NCBI RefSeq assembly: GCF_008831285.2
Contig: NW_022204507.1
Coordinates: 1,674,001-1,738,000, forward strand
DNA length: 64,000 bases
Direction: 5' to 3'
Source of the DNA: Nymphaea colorata
Taxonomy: Eukaryota > Streptophyta > Magnoliopsida > Nymphaeales > Nymphaeaceae
The notes under the pieces were generated by a model that saw only the letters and a list, made by a program, of their open reading frames with translations, was not told where the DNA came from and searched no databases. Shown one piece after another: positions 12,654 to 27,243 of the stretch; position 1 is the stretch's first letter; every line of letters starts with the position of its first letter. The translations under genes were made by a program, and so were the position numbers.

Positions 12654-15038
12654 CTAAAACTAAGCTCAAATGAAATATGTGATATTCCTGTTCTTTCTTG
12701 TCATTATACGTTTTACTTGTTGAATGTGAGATTTAGTGAGACGTTGAGATTCAATGTTTTTGTATTTGCTAAGCTTTTTATAGAACTCCGGAGCAAGGCG
12801 GCCGAGTCACAGGTTATTGGTCAAGCCATCAAAGTTTCCACCGTAAATAGCAGCTACTTTGTTTTATCTGTTAGTTGTTAAGTAAGTTCAAGTGTTCAAC
12901 ATGACATACAAAAGGGTCATAGGGAAAGGGTCATAGGGAGATCGATGAACACTTCAGGCTACTTGGCTCATGGGGTCAATTCGGTCCCCTCTCTATATGT
13001 ATATATACATTCTCTTGTAAATTTTTTCTCTTGTTCCTTTTTTAATTAAATTGATTTAATTAAATTAATTTAATATTAGGAGATGATGACATAGATTGAC
13101 ATAGTAGTCATCCATCGGATTGAATCGAGAGAAATGAAAAACTAGGTATTATAGACACACACAATTTTTTTCCCATACCCGTAACCCGTATTCGTACCTA
13201 TGTGACTTAGTAGCAAGATATATATAAAAATTTTATCTTTGACTACAAAGTGAAATGTTTAGGTTTGAAGTAGGTATTACATAGTAAATTAGTCTTATAT
13301 GTTATAGTCCTACACCGAAACTCAATATATAATACATTTGGAGAGCACTCGTAAATGTATACTGTTACTTCGGCCGAAGAGATGCCAATAAATCTAAATC
13401 AGATTGGATATCCAAGCAAATGCTTCAAAAAAATTGGATGTATAAAAAGTTTAACATCGGATTAAGGAAATCCGAAATCACATATGATCATAATAGAATT
13501 TGGATTTAAATAAATAACCAATCAGATTAGGACTTACATGTAAAATCTATTCATTTTGAAAGTTGGTGAGATAATGCAGTTTGAAATTGGTCTATATGTT
13601 AGATTTGGATCGAGTTATGAATTTAAAATCAGATTTGGATTGTGAATCTGAATTTGGGTTTGTATATGATATAGACTTTTTTCATTTGTATTTGGATTCT
13701 ACTACATGAACATCTAATAAAGCATACACCGGATTCTTGTCCAATATGTTGACATCTTGTTTTACATGCAATACCTTTTAAGTATCAGTTACCATAAGTG
13801 TCAATTATATCAAATTCACATAGTGCTCATATTTAATTAATTGATCAACAAACTCCATAAATCCTATAAACTAATATCTTGGCTATCACCTATCTTAACA
13901 GCCCTTACAATGAATATATTCTTTCCTTATTGAATATTTAGTAATGAACCTTCAGTGAAAAGTGAAAAGAAAAAATGTTTCTAGAGTTGCTAAAACAGAT
14001 AGATAGCAATTGTCAGAGGTGTTAAAATTGTCTTTTGATCAGGTTTTACTTGCCACATACATGAGACGTGGATCCAATTATTGTTCCTAATTTTCACTCA
14101 TTGTCTAATAGTTACCTTATGAGTATGTTTTCTACATTGAACACATTATGACTCTAAGAGGGTAAATTAATAATCCAAAAAGTTTTAGCTTCCAAAACTC
14201 CTCTCCCGAAACCGTAAACTTTATGCCAGTTTATATGTTTTTAACGTGTAGATGTACATTTGCATAATTGCCTTTCTAAGAAACGTTAAAAATGTAAAAT
14301 CTTCCGAGATCACATTCAAAATGGGACAGATTGGATGACTTAGATCTCTCCCTCTTTTCTTACTGAATGCTTAAACTAAAGAAATTAGATGATTCGCATG
14401 CTCCACAAATTCTCATATATGTTTATAATGAAATATTCTAAAATTAATATTCTTGATTGAATGCCCCGCCAAACTAAAAGTTGGGGAAAAGAATCCAAAC
14501 CAAAATATAAGGGCATATTCACATAGGAAAGGACTTTGTCCAATAAAGAACAATAGCATGTCTCATCCATATTAAGTTTAATAATGTGGACACAGAAATT
14601 AGCAACCGTGGGACTGGAATCTAGAGCAGGCATTGCCCGCGTTCGTGGTGGCCGCCATATACCTACCTTTGCGATTGCTGCTTATCCAGGCTTTCATTGT
14701 CAACACCTCCTCCTCTAAACTAAACTATTAATTAAGCAATTGTAAAAAGATACTAAGTTTTCTAAACACTATGTCACCACTAATTGTAATAATGTAGTTC
14801 CACTATAATGAATATAAAATAACTTTTTGGACCTCTCAAATTGTTTTTGCAATGATCTCTCTCTCTCATTCTCACTTTCTCTCTTTGTGCAATTCATCGA
14901 AACATTGAGATTTCTCCAAGTTGGTCCTATGCCTCTCGTGCCATCTGCATAATTATGCCATTAAATTTCAGCTGGTTATAGAGAATACTATAGTAATTCA
15001 ATGGCTGGCCCTTTTAGTACAATTGTATTGAACTGTCC
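12650..15038. other. Non-coding AT-rich stretch
   Basis: No gene, RNA gene or bordered element was recognised. All frames are short. A plain CT-rich run lies near 14850-14890. Confidence 0.6.
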
Positions 15039-15041
15039 TTA

Positions 15042-15215
15042 GGGTGTTTTCTTTGGAGTTTGTTTGGTATTAGGAATAGGTTGTTAAAACAAATCTATTC
15101 CATGAATTGAGCAAGATCCATAGAATATTATGTGATAGTGTTTCACAAACCTATCCTAACTTTTGGAGCATATCCATGAGAAATTAACAAATTGTTACTA
15201 TTATCAAATAGCCCC
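15042..15215. mobile_element. Tourist-like MITE candidate 1
   Basis: 174 bp between TTA trinucleotides (15039-15041 and 15216-15218). The left end is GGGTGTTTTCTTTGG. The right end in reverse complement is GGGGCTATTTGATAA. The TTA target and G-rich/TTTG ends fit Tourist-type MITEs, but the inverted repeat is imperfect. Confidence 0.4.
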
Positions 15216-15218
15216 TTA

Positions 15219-15381
15219 AGACCCGTTTGGTAAGTAAACCATTTTATAATTGTTTCGTAAATACAGCTTAAGAAAAACAGCTAATTTATCGAACACCTTA
15301 AAATATATCTAATAAATGTGCCCCACCATTTGGGGCAAATTCATGCAGCAGTTACAAACTATTCCATTTGCCAAATGGACC
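15219..15381. mobile_element. Tourist-like MITE candidate 2, abutting the first
   Basis: 163 bp between TTA at 15216-15218 and TTA at 15382-15384. The left end AGACCCGTTTGGTAAGT and the reverse-complemented right end GGTCCATTTGGCAAAT match at most positions. It shares its left TTA with candidate 1, so one inserted at the other's target duplication. Confidence 0.5.
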
Positions 15382-15384
15382 TTA

Positions 15385-16589
15385 TGAAGCCATCTATTTA
15401 AAGGGCAACCATAGAAATAGGTATGTAGATTGATTGATCATAGATTTTGTCCGATATTTGATTATGAGCTATGTCTCATAAAATGTAAGAAATAATTAAC
15501 AATATATGTATACAATTTTTTGAAGGCATAATTATTATCTAGTGCTTTTTTAAAAGCTAATTTTATACATGCAACCTTATAAGTCATCATTAAGTTTATT
15601 GGGCTACTCATAAATGAATGAGTCTACAATAATATAATATTTAGTTACAAATTAGTGAACCAATATACATGTGTTTTGTCTGTGTATTCAAATATATGAA
15701 CAAATTAGTCTTTTAGAAGATTAAACCATTGAGTAGGGATGTCAGTAGATCATATTTGAATCTGATATATTTTTTATGACATCTGCATGTTTGGATATTC
15801 ACATGTTCGGATTAGATTTCTGATTCAAGCAACAGCCCTAAAACCCCTCCTCCCCCACCCCTCAATTTTTTTTTTCAAATTAACATGTAAGTCTAAAAAA
15901 AATTATTTATCCTATATAATAATTTTGAATAATGGTATTTTGGCCTACATCAAAATTTTGAAATTATAATTTAGCCCCTCTCATAAAAAAATATTGGTTC
16001 CGCCCTTTTATATATATATATATATATAGTTGTTAAAGTGAATTCATTAGTGGGTTGGTACGCTCTAAGAAGAAAAAAAAAAGAAAAAGAGGGAGCAGGA
16101 AGAAATGGTCAAAATGTTGCATTGAGTAGTGTGGTCTAATATATATATATATATAATAAGGCGTGGGTTCCACCTTCGCGTGCAGAGGCAAGTGAATGCC
16201 AAGAAATTTGTGCAAATAATACAGCCAACAGGGGAGACGGGTTGGTGACAAAATTGACTCCCTCCTCATCCACCCACTCCACCAAACCACCTCTACATTT
16301 ATGTCCTTCGCTTTCCAAACCCAAAGACGAAATCCCAGAAACACGAGGTCAAACCTCTATTGATGTACCTGTTTTATAAGTTCCCTTCCCTTTTCAATGC
16401 GGACAACAAAAACAGCAAGAGGCATATATGCTAACCATCTAAAGTTTGGTAAATCACATTTAACCAGCCTTTCTTGAATAAGTTGACTGTCATGTGGGCG
16501 CGGTTGTGCTTCATTTTCATGGGCTTTTTGTGGAAGCGGATGGATTGAAGTTAAGGAAACATATGTAATCAGTGTTGCTGTTGCCACTA

Positions 16590-16590
<1 letters not shown>
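15385..16590. other. Non-coding stretch
   Basis: No recognisable gene. Short TA tracts lie at about 16012-16028 and 16138-16156. Confidence 0.55.
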
Positions 16591-16630
<40 letters not shown>

Positions 16631-16896
16631 ACCAGATCGCTTGGATAAGGGATAAAACTCAAACTTATTAAAAGTAATTATTAAACTTTCTTTTTTTTGC
16701 AATCTAAGCTTATGTGATTTGGTGAGAAACATATATTAAGTTAATTTATTGTTTTTACTTTTATAATGTCTTTTTTTTTATAATTCAAACATAAACGGGC
16801 TCTTTCAGCATCAAAATTTTGATAGTAGAAAAGACAAAATAATGTGAACTAAAACATGATTTACAAAAAATTAGTATTTATAAACACAACAAGAGG

Positions 16897-20940
<4,044 letters not shown>

Positions 20941-20950
20941 ATTTTGCAAC

Positions 20951-21003
20951 TCTCTCTCTCTCCATATAGAAAGAGAGAGAGAGTGTGTGTGTGTGTGTGT
21001 GTG
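20951..21003. repeat. CT/GA/GT compound microsatellite
   Basis: A CTCTCTCTC run, a short spacer, GAGAGAGAGA, then a GT tract. It lies about 1 kb upstream of the C4H start. Confidence 0.95.
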
Positions 21004-21151
21004 CGAGTGAGAACACCAACTACTTTGTGTATGCTTGTATGCACTTCTTCCTTCCTGATTGGCTTTTGGGTGGTCAACTTTGACAGTTTAGCCTTCTCAA
21101 TTAATTGGGACCCACAACGAGTTGATAAACTTAGGTTGCCATGTTGGGGGT

Positions 21152-21193
21152 GGTTGGTGCCTTACCCGTCAATGGCATTTTCCTCCACCAACC
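21152..21193. promoter_or_regulatory. Paired AC elements in the C4H promoter
   Basis: GGTTGGT at 21152-21158 (ACCAACC on the minus strand) and ACCAACC at 21187-21193 are consensus AC elements. R2R3-MYB factors bind these in phenylpropanoid and lignin gene promoters. Related ACCAAC-type sites occur at 21459-21466 (minus), 21792-21798 and 21802-21808. Their presence upstream of a C4H gene is the expected arrangement; binding itself is inferred. Confidence 0.6.
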
Positions 21194-21809
21194 ACCACCT
21201 CCTCTTTTGACCCCCCTCTCCTCCTCCTTCCCTCCCAACCGGCCCACTGTTTTCCCCCCTTACCCAGACCATATCTCCCAACCCCCATTCTTTTCTTATT
21301 AATGCAAAACCACCCTTACTCTATTTACCATTTTTGCCCCATATCCTGGGGACCGCTTATTGTAATGGACACATCTTTTAAAGAGAAGCTGTGCCAGTTA
21401 ATGGATCGAATTTGAACAAGCTAAAATACACACGAAACTGAACCAGGTTGCTCATATTGTTGGTGGAGTTAACCAGGCGTACGTTAAACCGAAAATGACA
21501 ACCTCCCAAACTGCACTTAATTGTGCTCTTGATACAAGTGATGGGGATATGAAGATACTTTCATGCATTCTATAATGAAATCAGGCAAGTTCTTTTGGAA
21601 GAGAAAAAATAAATGATTGAGATTGTACGGTAAATTTTCTGTAAGGAGATCGAGTTGGATCGAGGTCCTTTATTGATAATCTGAAAAGAGGTGGCCTTAG
21701 AAACGAGTGGTTGAATTTCGCAGCAAAACATGGGACCTAAATGAATATTGTCATTAAAAAATATCATGAACGGTGAGGAACCCACACCCTCACCAACACC
21801 CACCAACTA

Positions 21810-21818
21810 ATATATATA
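21810..21818 (+). promoter_or_regulatory. C4H TATA box
   Basis: TATATATAC lies about 170 bp before the start codon, just after two ACCAAC-type sites. The transcription start would fall near 21840-21850, giving a CT-rich 5' leader of about 140 bases. Confidence 0.55.
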
Positions 21819-21983
21819 CTCTCCCAATCCCCTCCTTTTGCTTCAGAGCCAGTCTCTCTACCTCTCTCCACCAACTCTCTCCCACTAACTCCAGTTGCCC
21901 CAAAAGTATAAGGTTTCACCCAACCCCTTCCTTTGGCTTCACTGCTTGCTAGCTATCTCTCTTATCTCGTTTTTGCCACCGCC

Positions 21984-24900
21984 ATGGCTGTGAGAGCCGT
22001 CACCTCTTTCATCCTCCCCTTGCTCCTCTCGCTGGCTCTCTACCATGCAGCGCCCCAACTCAGCTTCCTCTCTTCCCTCCCGGCTTCCCCATTAGCTGTG
22101 GCCCTCTCCCTCTTCTTCTCCCTCTCTCTGGTTTCCTTCTTCCTTGGCTCTTCCAAGGATGGCAACGTGCCCCCCGGCCCGGTGGCCCTTCCCATCTTCG
22201 GCAATTGGCTCCAAGTGGGCAATGACCTCAACCACCGGTTCCTGGCCAGCATGGCGAAGAAGTATGGCGACATCTTCCTCCTCAAACTGGGCGTCAGGAA
22301 TCTGGTGGTCGTCTCGACGCCAGATTTAGCCAGGGAGGTGCTGCACAGCCAAGGCGTCGAGTTCGGCTCCCGCCCCCGCAACGTCGTCTTCGATATTTTC
22401 ACCGGCAACGGGCAGGACATGGTGTTTACCATCTACGGCGACCACTGGCGGAAGATGCGGCGGATCATGACCCTGCCCTTCTTCACCAACAAGGTGGTGC
22501 AGCAGTACCGGGAAGGGTGGGAGGCTGAAATCGCCGCCGTCGTCGCCGACCTGATGAAGAGCGACGTGGCCCAGAAGGAAGGGATACTGATCAGGAGGAG
22601 GCTGCAGCTCATGCTGTACAACATCATGTACAGGATGATGTTTGATGCGAGGTTTGAGTCCATGGACGACCCTCTCTTCCAGCAAGCCACCAAGTTCAAC
22701 GCCGAGAGGAGCAGGTTGGCTCAGAGCTTCGAGTACAACTATGGTGACTTCATCCCTATTCTGAGGCCTTTCTTGAGGGGCTACCTCAACAACTGCAAGG
22801 ACCTCCAGAACAGAAGATTGGCCTTCTTCAATAACAACTATGTGCAGCATAGGAGGTCGGTTCTGCTCTTTACCCTCTTCCTTTTTAATTTTCTTTTCTC
22901 ATTTTCAATTTTGGTCATTTCCCTTCTCCAACCAAACCTAGAAGCTGGAGACTGATAATATGTGGTGGATCTCAATTCGGTTCATGGTAACCAGGCCCCT
23001 CCATTAGAGCTTCACCAGTTGATCAAATTCTGAACTTATATGTCTTTAATCAGTTTTCCATAAGTAGGGAAAAAATTTCTTCTTCAGATTTCAACGTTTC
23101 TCTTAATTGAGAAATTCTCAGATATATTCAGACAACATTTCTCCTAGAACTGCTTAAGAGAAAAATTTTCTGATATTTTCATAAGTGCCTTTAGTTGGTG
23201 TCTCACTGTTAGTTAGGTGACGACTTTTTTTTATTCCAACTCATCGGCAATCCTCCGAAGCGTCAGGGCTTCATCGTCTTCGTGACTGGGAAGCTTCTGA
23301 TTCATCAAGTCTTTTACTCGACGTTCTACGACACGTACAAAGCTTTCAACTGAATTCCGGATAGCCTCCATAAGAATAGATTTGAAAGATATGGCCTTCG
23401 GAAGAGAATCGGTCCCACCTTTACTGGATGATTGACTTTTAAAACATGATGGGCAGGGCACTTGAAGAAAAAGAGAATTTGCAAGTTTCCTTAAGTCACT
23501 GTTGGGATTAGTAATAAGTAACATGAGCTTCTCACCGGACAATCGTCACCAGAAACTCAAGTCTCCAAAAGGAAGTTTTAAAAAGTCAAATTCCTTTTAT
23601 GGAATTTCAGCAAACTATTAGAATTTCAAGCAACATTTCCTTCCCTAAGGTGTGGGTAGAGGGTTGGGTGGTAGGTGGATAGTGGGGACCTACAAGTTGA
23701 TCAGTAGGATTCATGAGAGGCTCTCTCAAATGGCATAACAGTTTGACTCTCTCTCTCTCTCTTCCCTTCCGATCTAACAGATGGGTTGCACTTGCAGGAA
23801 AGTGATGGCTGCTAATGGAGATAAGCACATAGTGAAGTGTGCCATGGACCAGATCATTGAAGCAGAGATGAAGGGAGAGATCTCAGAAGCGAACACCATT
23901 TACATTGTGGAGAACATCAACGTGGCAGGTGAGAACGCCCTCCTTGTATGACCTAACACTCACGCTGCACAAGATTCGAAATGATAACTGCCCACATGTA
24001 TTTGCTACCACATATGGATTCGAAAAGCTTGTGTTTTCCCCAAAAAAAATCCCTTAAAACGGAGGCCCCACCCCCTTTCGCTGCATAATGAACTCGGCCC
24101 TCATGTCACGTCAATGTGTCCACATTCACCTCAAGCGAAAGCAGCCAGTTGTTTGGCAGGCTTTAGTGGGCATATCTTGAATCGTGCAGGGTTTGCCTAC
24201 CGACTGAATCACGTATCTGTGACGTCAAGTGCAAATGGGTCGGATCCGGTAATATATGAACATCTTGACACGGATTCGATTCTGACCCGAACTTCTAACC
24301 TAATCAGTTGGCTGCTCTGCTGATCATGATTAAACAACTCAAAATACATACTTAACCAAATCAAGTGGTAATGTGAGGCTAGTGGGCCACCTTGACAGGT
24401 TTTAATATAATAAAGGTAAGTTACGATAGTAAGAATCAAGAGACATAAAAGCTTTTTATCATTGTAGTTTACGCGGTTTAAAACCAGTAATTAACAAAGA
24501 ATTACTTTTGTGTTTTTCTTTTAACTTTCCCAACGCAGCCATTGAAACCACACTCTGGTCAATGGAGTGGGCAATTGCTGAGGTAGTGAACCACCCAAGG
24601 GTGCAACATAAGCTGAGGGAAGAGCTCACAACGGTGCTAGAGGGAAAGCCAGTTACAGAAGGAGACCTACAAAGGCTGCCCTACCTACAAGCGGTGGTGA
24701 AGGAGGCGCTGAGGCTGCACACACCCATCCCGCTGCTAGTGCCACACATGAACCTTGAGCAGGCCCAGCTTGGTGGGTACGACATCCCCAAGGACACCAA
24801 GGTTGTTGTGAATGCCTGGTGGTTGGCCAACAACCCCGAGTGGTGGACTGACCCCCAGGAGTTCCGGCCGGAACGGTTCCTAGAGGAGGAGCAGGCCACC

Positions 24901-25137
24901 GACGCCATCGTCGGCGGCAAGGTCGATTTCCGATATGTGCCCTTCGGCATGGGCCGCAGAAGCTGCCCCGGCATCATCTTGGCGTTGCCCATTTTAGGCC
25001 TTGTTGTTGGAAGGCTGGTCGCAAAGTTCGAAATGCTGCCACCTCCCGGCACCGACAAGATCGACGTCGCTGAGAAAGGTGGACAATTTAGCCTGCATAT
25101 TGCTAAGCACTCAACGGTCATGTTCAAGCCGATCTGA
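21984..25137 (+). CDS. C4H: Trans-cinnamate 4-hydroxylase (CYP73A), class II type
   Basis: An ER-anchored cytochrome P450 that hydroxylates trans-cinnamate to p-coumarate, the second step of the phenylpropanoid pathway, with electrons from P450 reductase. Exons are 21984-22855, 23798-23928 and 24539-25137. All introns are GT-AG and phases join exactly, giving 533 residues. The sequence shows two N-terminal hydrophobic stretches (about 6-20 and 36-54), a PPGP hinge (63-66), the I-helix AAIETT (334-339), ExxR (390-393), FRPERF (443-448) and the haem loop [11 protein letters not shown] (469-479, Cys477). The start is the first ATG in frame. The frame is open 17 codons further upstream but offers only TTG there. 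The N-terminus is about 30 residues longer than the usual 505-residue class I form, as in class II C4Hs. All key motifs are present, so it looks functional. Confidence 0.97.
22856..23797 (+). other. C4H intron 1 (942 bp)
   Basis: It runs from GTCGG after exon 1 to TTGCAG before GAAAGTG. The position, within the Arg-Lys codons before VMAANG, is the conserved first intron site of CYP73A genes. It contains an antisense open frame (23231-23542) described separately. Confidence 0.93.
23231..23542 (-). other. Unrecognised antisense open frame inside C4H intron 1
   Basis: 103 codons are open on the minus strand and end in TAA. The track starts at a TTG; the first ATG is six codons in. The composition looks protein-like (mixed charged and hydrophobic, with [20 protein letters not shown] as a likely amphipathic helix and an acidic end RRIADELE), unlike the low-complexity frames elsewhere. 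I do not recognise the family. Eight-base inverted repeats GGTGACGA (23216-23223) and TCGTCACC (23543-23550) bracket it closely. This suggests a captured exon in a small transposon, but there is no clear target duplication. Confidence 0.4.
23929..24538 (+). other. C4H intron 2 (610 bp)
   Basis: From GTGAG to CGCAG, splitting the Ala codon before IETT. This is the conserved second intron position. Nothing else was recognised inside. Confidence 0.93.
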
Positions 25138-26040
25138 GGAAGAACGTCTCGCCATCAACTTTAGCCTTGTTGTACGTTGAACTTATGTTCTCTTCTTTGT
25201 TTCTCCCCTCCACCTCTCCTCTCTCTCCTTTCCTTCATAAATATCGGTTATGAAAATCCCAACTTGTGGATCTTGCAGCGGGAACTCTCTTCTAAGCACA
25301 TTTGGCTTTGGAGTTCTTGTATGATCTGTTTTGTTGGGTGAGGTAAATTATGTTTTCATTGTTTTCCTTCTTTCTTTTATACTTTCTATTTACGTGGTTG
25401 TCATGTGCTAGCTCAAGATAAAACAGTTTTCATTTAAAGATCATATGAAAACAACTTTTATTGTCTATTTCCGTCTTAGTTAAAACTGTCCGTCTCTCTC
25501 TCTCTCTCTCTCTCTCGCTCACACACACACACACACGCACGCCCGCACGCACTCTCACATATACGAACAAGGGTGGAACTTGGATCAATCCATATATAAT
25601 TAATAAAAATCCAACCGGCTCGAAGTTTCAGTTGGATAGTTTACATGTGAACCAGACGAAGTTGAAACCACATAAGAGATCAAATTGCAGCTCACACGCC
25701 AATATGTACTAAATATTATTGCAAACCACTAAACCAGCAGTTTATTTTTAGTGTTGATCCCCTCGGTTCGGACTAGGACTGCCTAAACACATCGCGACCA
25801 GACCAACCCTGATCACTTGATTGAGTTGATCCACTTATAGTCCTTAGCCAAGCTCAAGTAGATAAAATCATAAGGTCTGCTTGTGCTTGATAACCTGAAC
25901 AAATGGTAGCATAATTAATGCCTCAAAAGCCCTAACTCAAGCTTTCCCATCAACTTTTAAAAGTATGACCCATTGATTACAAGGCCAACCTTGAGGCGTG
26001 ATTTTCCTCGGATATAGCTTACAAGCCCCAGTCAATTACA
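25138..26040. other. C4H 3' flank with CT/CA microsatellite
   Basis: The 3' UTR starts after TGA (25135-25137). No canonical AATAAA signal is obvious. A (CT)n(CA)n tract spans about 25492-25550. The remainder is non-coding. Confidence 0.6.
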
Positions 26041-26387
26041 TAATTATATGTTATTCTTGGCATATATAAATGCACCCCAAAGATGCCCCAAATTGATTTG
26101 GCGAGGTTTGTGGTTCATTAGGGCCCCCCCTGTCTTACAGAAGCGAGATTCCCTTCCCTCTTCGAGGCCAACCACGTAAATCTTCTCTTGCATTGTGAAT
26201 GCTTGTGTGAGTGCTGCCATTTGGAGCATGGTATCAACGCAACGTCATGAGTGTTTTCTTTGCTAATTCGTTCAACAAGTTTCTTCCTCGATGGCATCTA
26301 CTATTGATGAATCATCACTATTGCAAGTCAACAACATGAAAGACATCATTCAAGAAATCCATCCATTGAAGATTACAAACACCCTTT

Positions 26388-27200
26388 TGTTGGGTCGGGT
26401 CCAGCTTCAAGAGAGGACCTGACCGGACCCGACCCAACCGCTCTGGGTGAGTAAATGAAGAAGGGCACCTGACGGTGCCCTACTCTCCACCGTTTTGAAA
26501 TCAAGAATAAGAGGCAAACGAGCCCCCTTGTTGACGGATCTCCAAAGCAGCAAGAAGAGCAGGGTGAGTGTGTGCCAACGGTGAAGAAAGGGAGATGTAA
26601 AGAGGAAGAACAATGTTGTGGGTTTCTGCATCCGTGTGGGTGTAAGTGCAAAGAGAGAAAGTGAAGAAAACAAGAGAAAAAAAAGAAGAACACGCAGTGA
26701 TTTCTTTTCTTGTAGTTTTTTTTTGCATTCATTCTTTAAAATGATTTATGCTATTTTATACAAAAAGAACAACACATAATGATGTTGTTGTATTGCCTCT
26801 TTGAAATATATATCTCTCTCTTGTCAGTGGTGTTTTACCCCATTATTGGGGGTTTTTCCACGTGTATTGGTGTCTCTTGTTTTTTACATTATCTAGCATA
26901 CGCTTTTGACATATTACTACAATATTGGTGTTGGAAACTCTACCTTGTGCTAGCAGCCAAGTGATTTTTGATTTTCAACGATTTAGTGCAGTTCGTCATA
27001 TAAAATCAGCTTGTTTGGACTGCTATGTTGATGCTAAAAGCTATCGTTAGTTGCGTAATTATTGGATATATATGTGCTTGAAGTTTGAAAGCGTTTGTGA
27101 CAACATTAAGTGTTGTTTTTGGCTGGTTATTGTCTTTCTAAGTATTTGTTTGCAGGAGCAATCAGTGAAGTTGGAAACATGTTTGTTGGGGGAAACCAAA
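26388..27200 (+). repeat. 5' LTR of element B
   Basis: 813 bp, starting TGTTGGGTCGGG and ending GGAAACCAAA before G and the primer site. The first 50 bases contain a hairpin: TTGGGTCGGGTCC near the start pairs with GGACCCGACCCAA about 25 bases on. Confidence 0.8.
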
Positions 27201-27243
27201 GTGGTATCAGAGAGTTAGATTTGTTGTGTTCATTCTTATTGAA

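Noticed and set aside
21933-21983. A 17-codon upstream extension of C4H
   Set aside because: The extension opens with TTG, which is not a normal plant nuclear start. The ATG at 21984 is the first in-frame ATG and gives a proper signal-anchor.
22040-22850. Long antisense open frames across C4H exon 1
   Set aside because: They mirror a GC-rich coding exon and have no domain.
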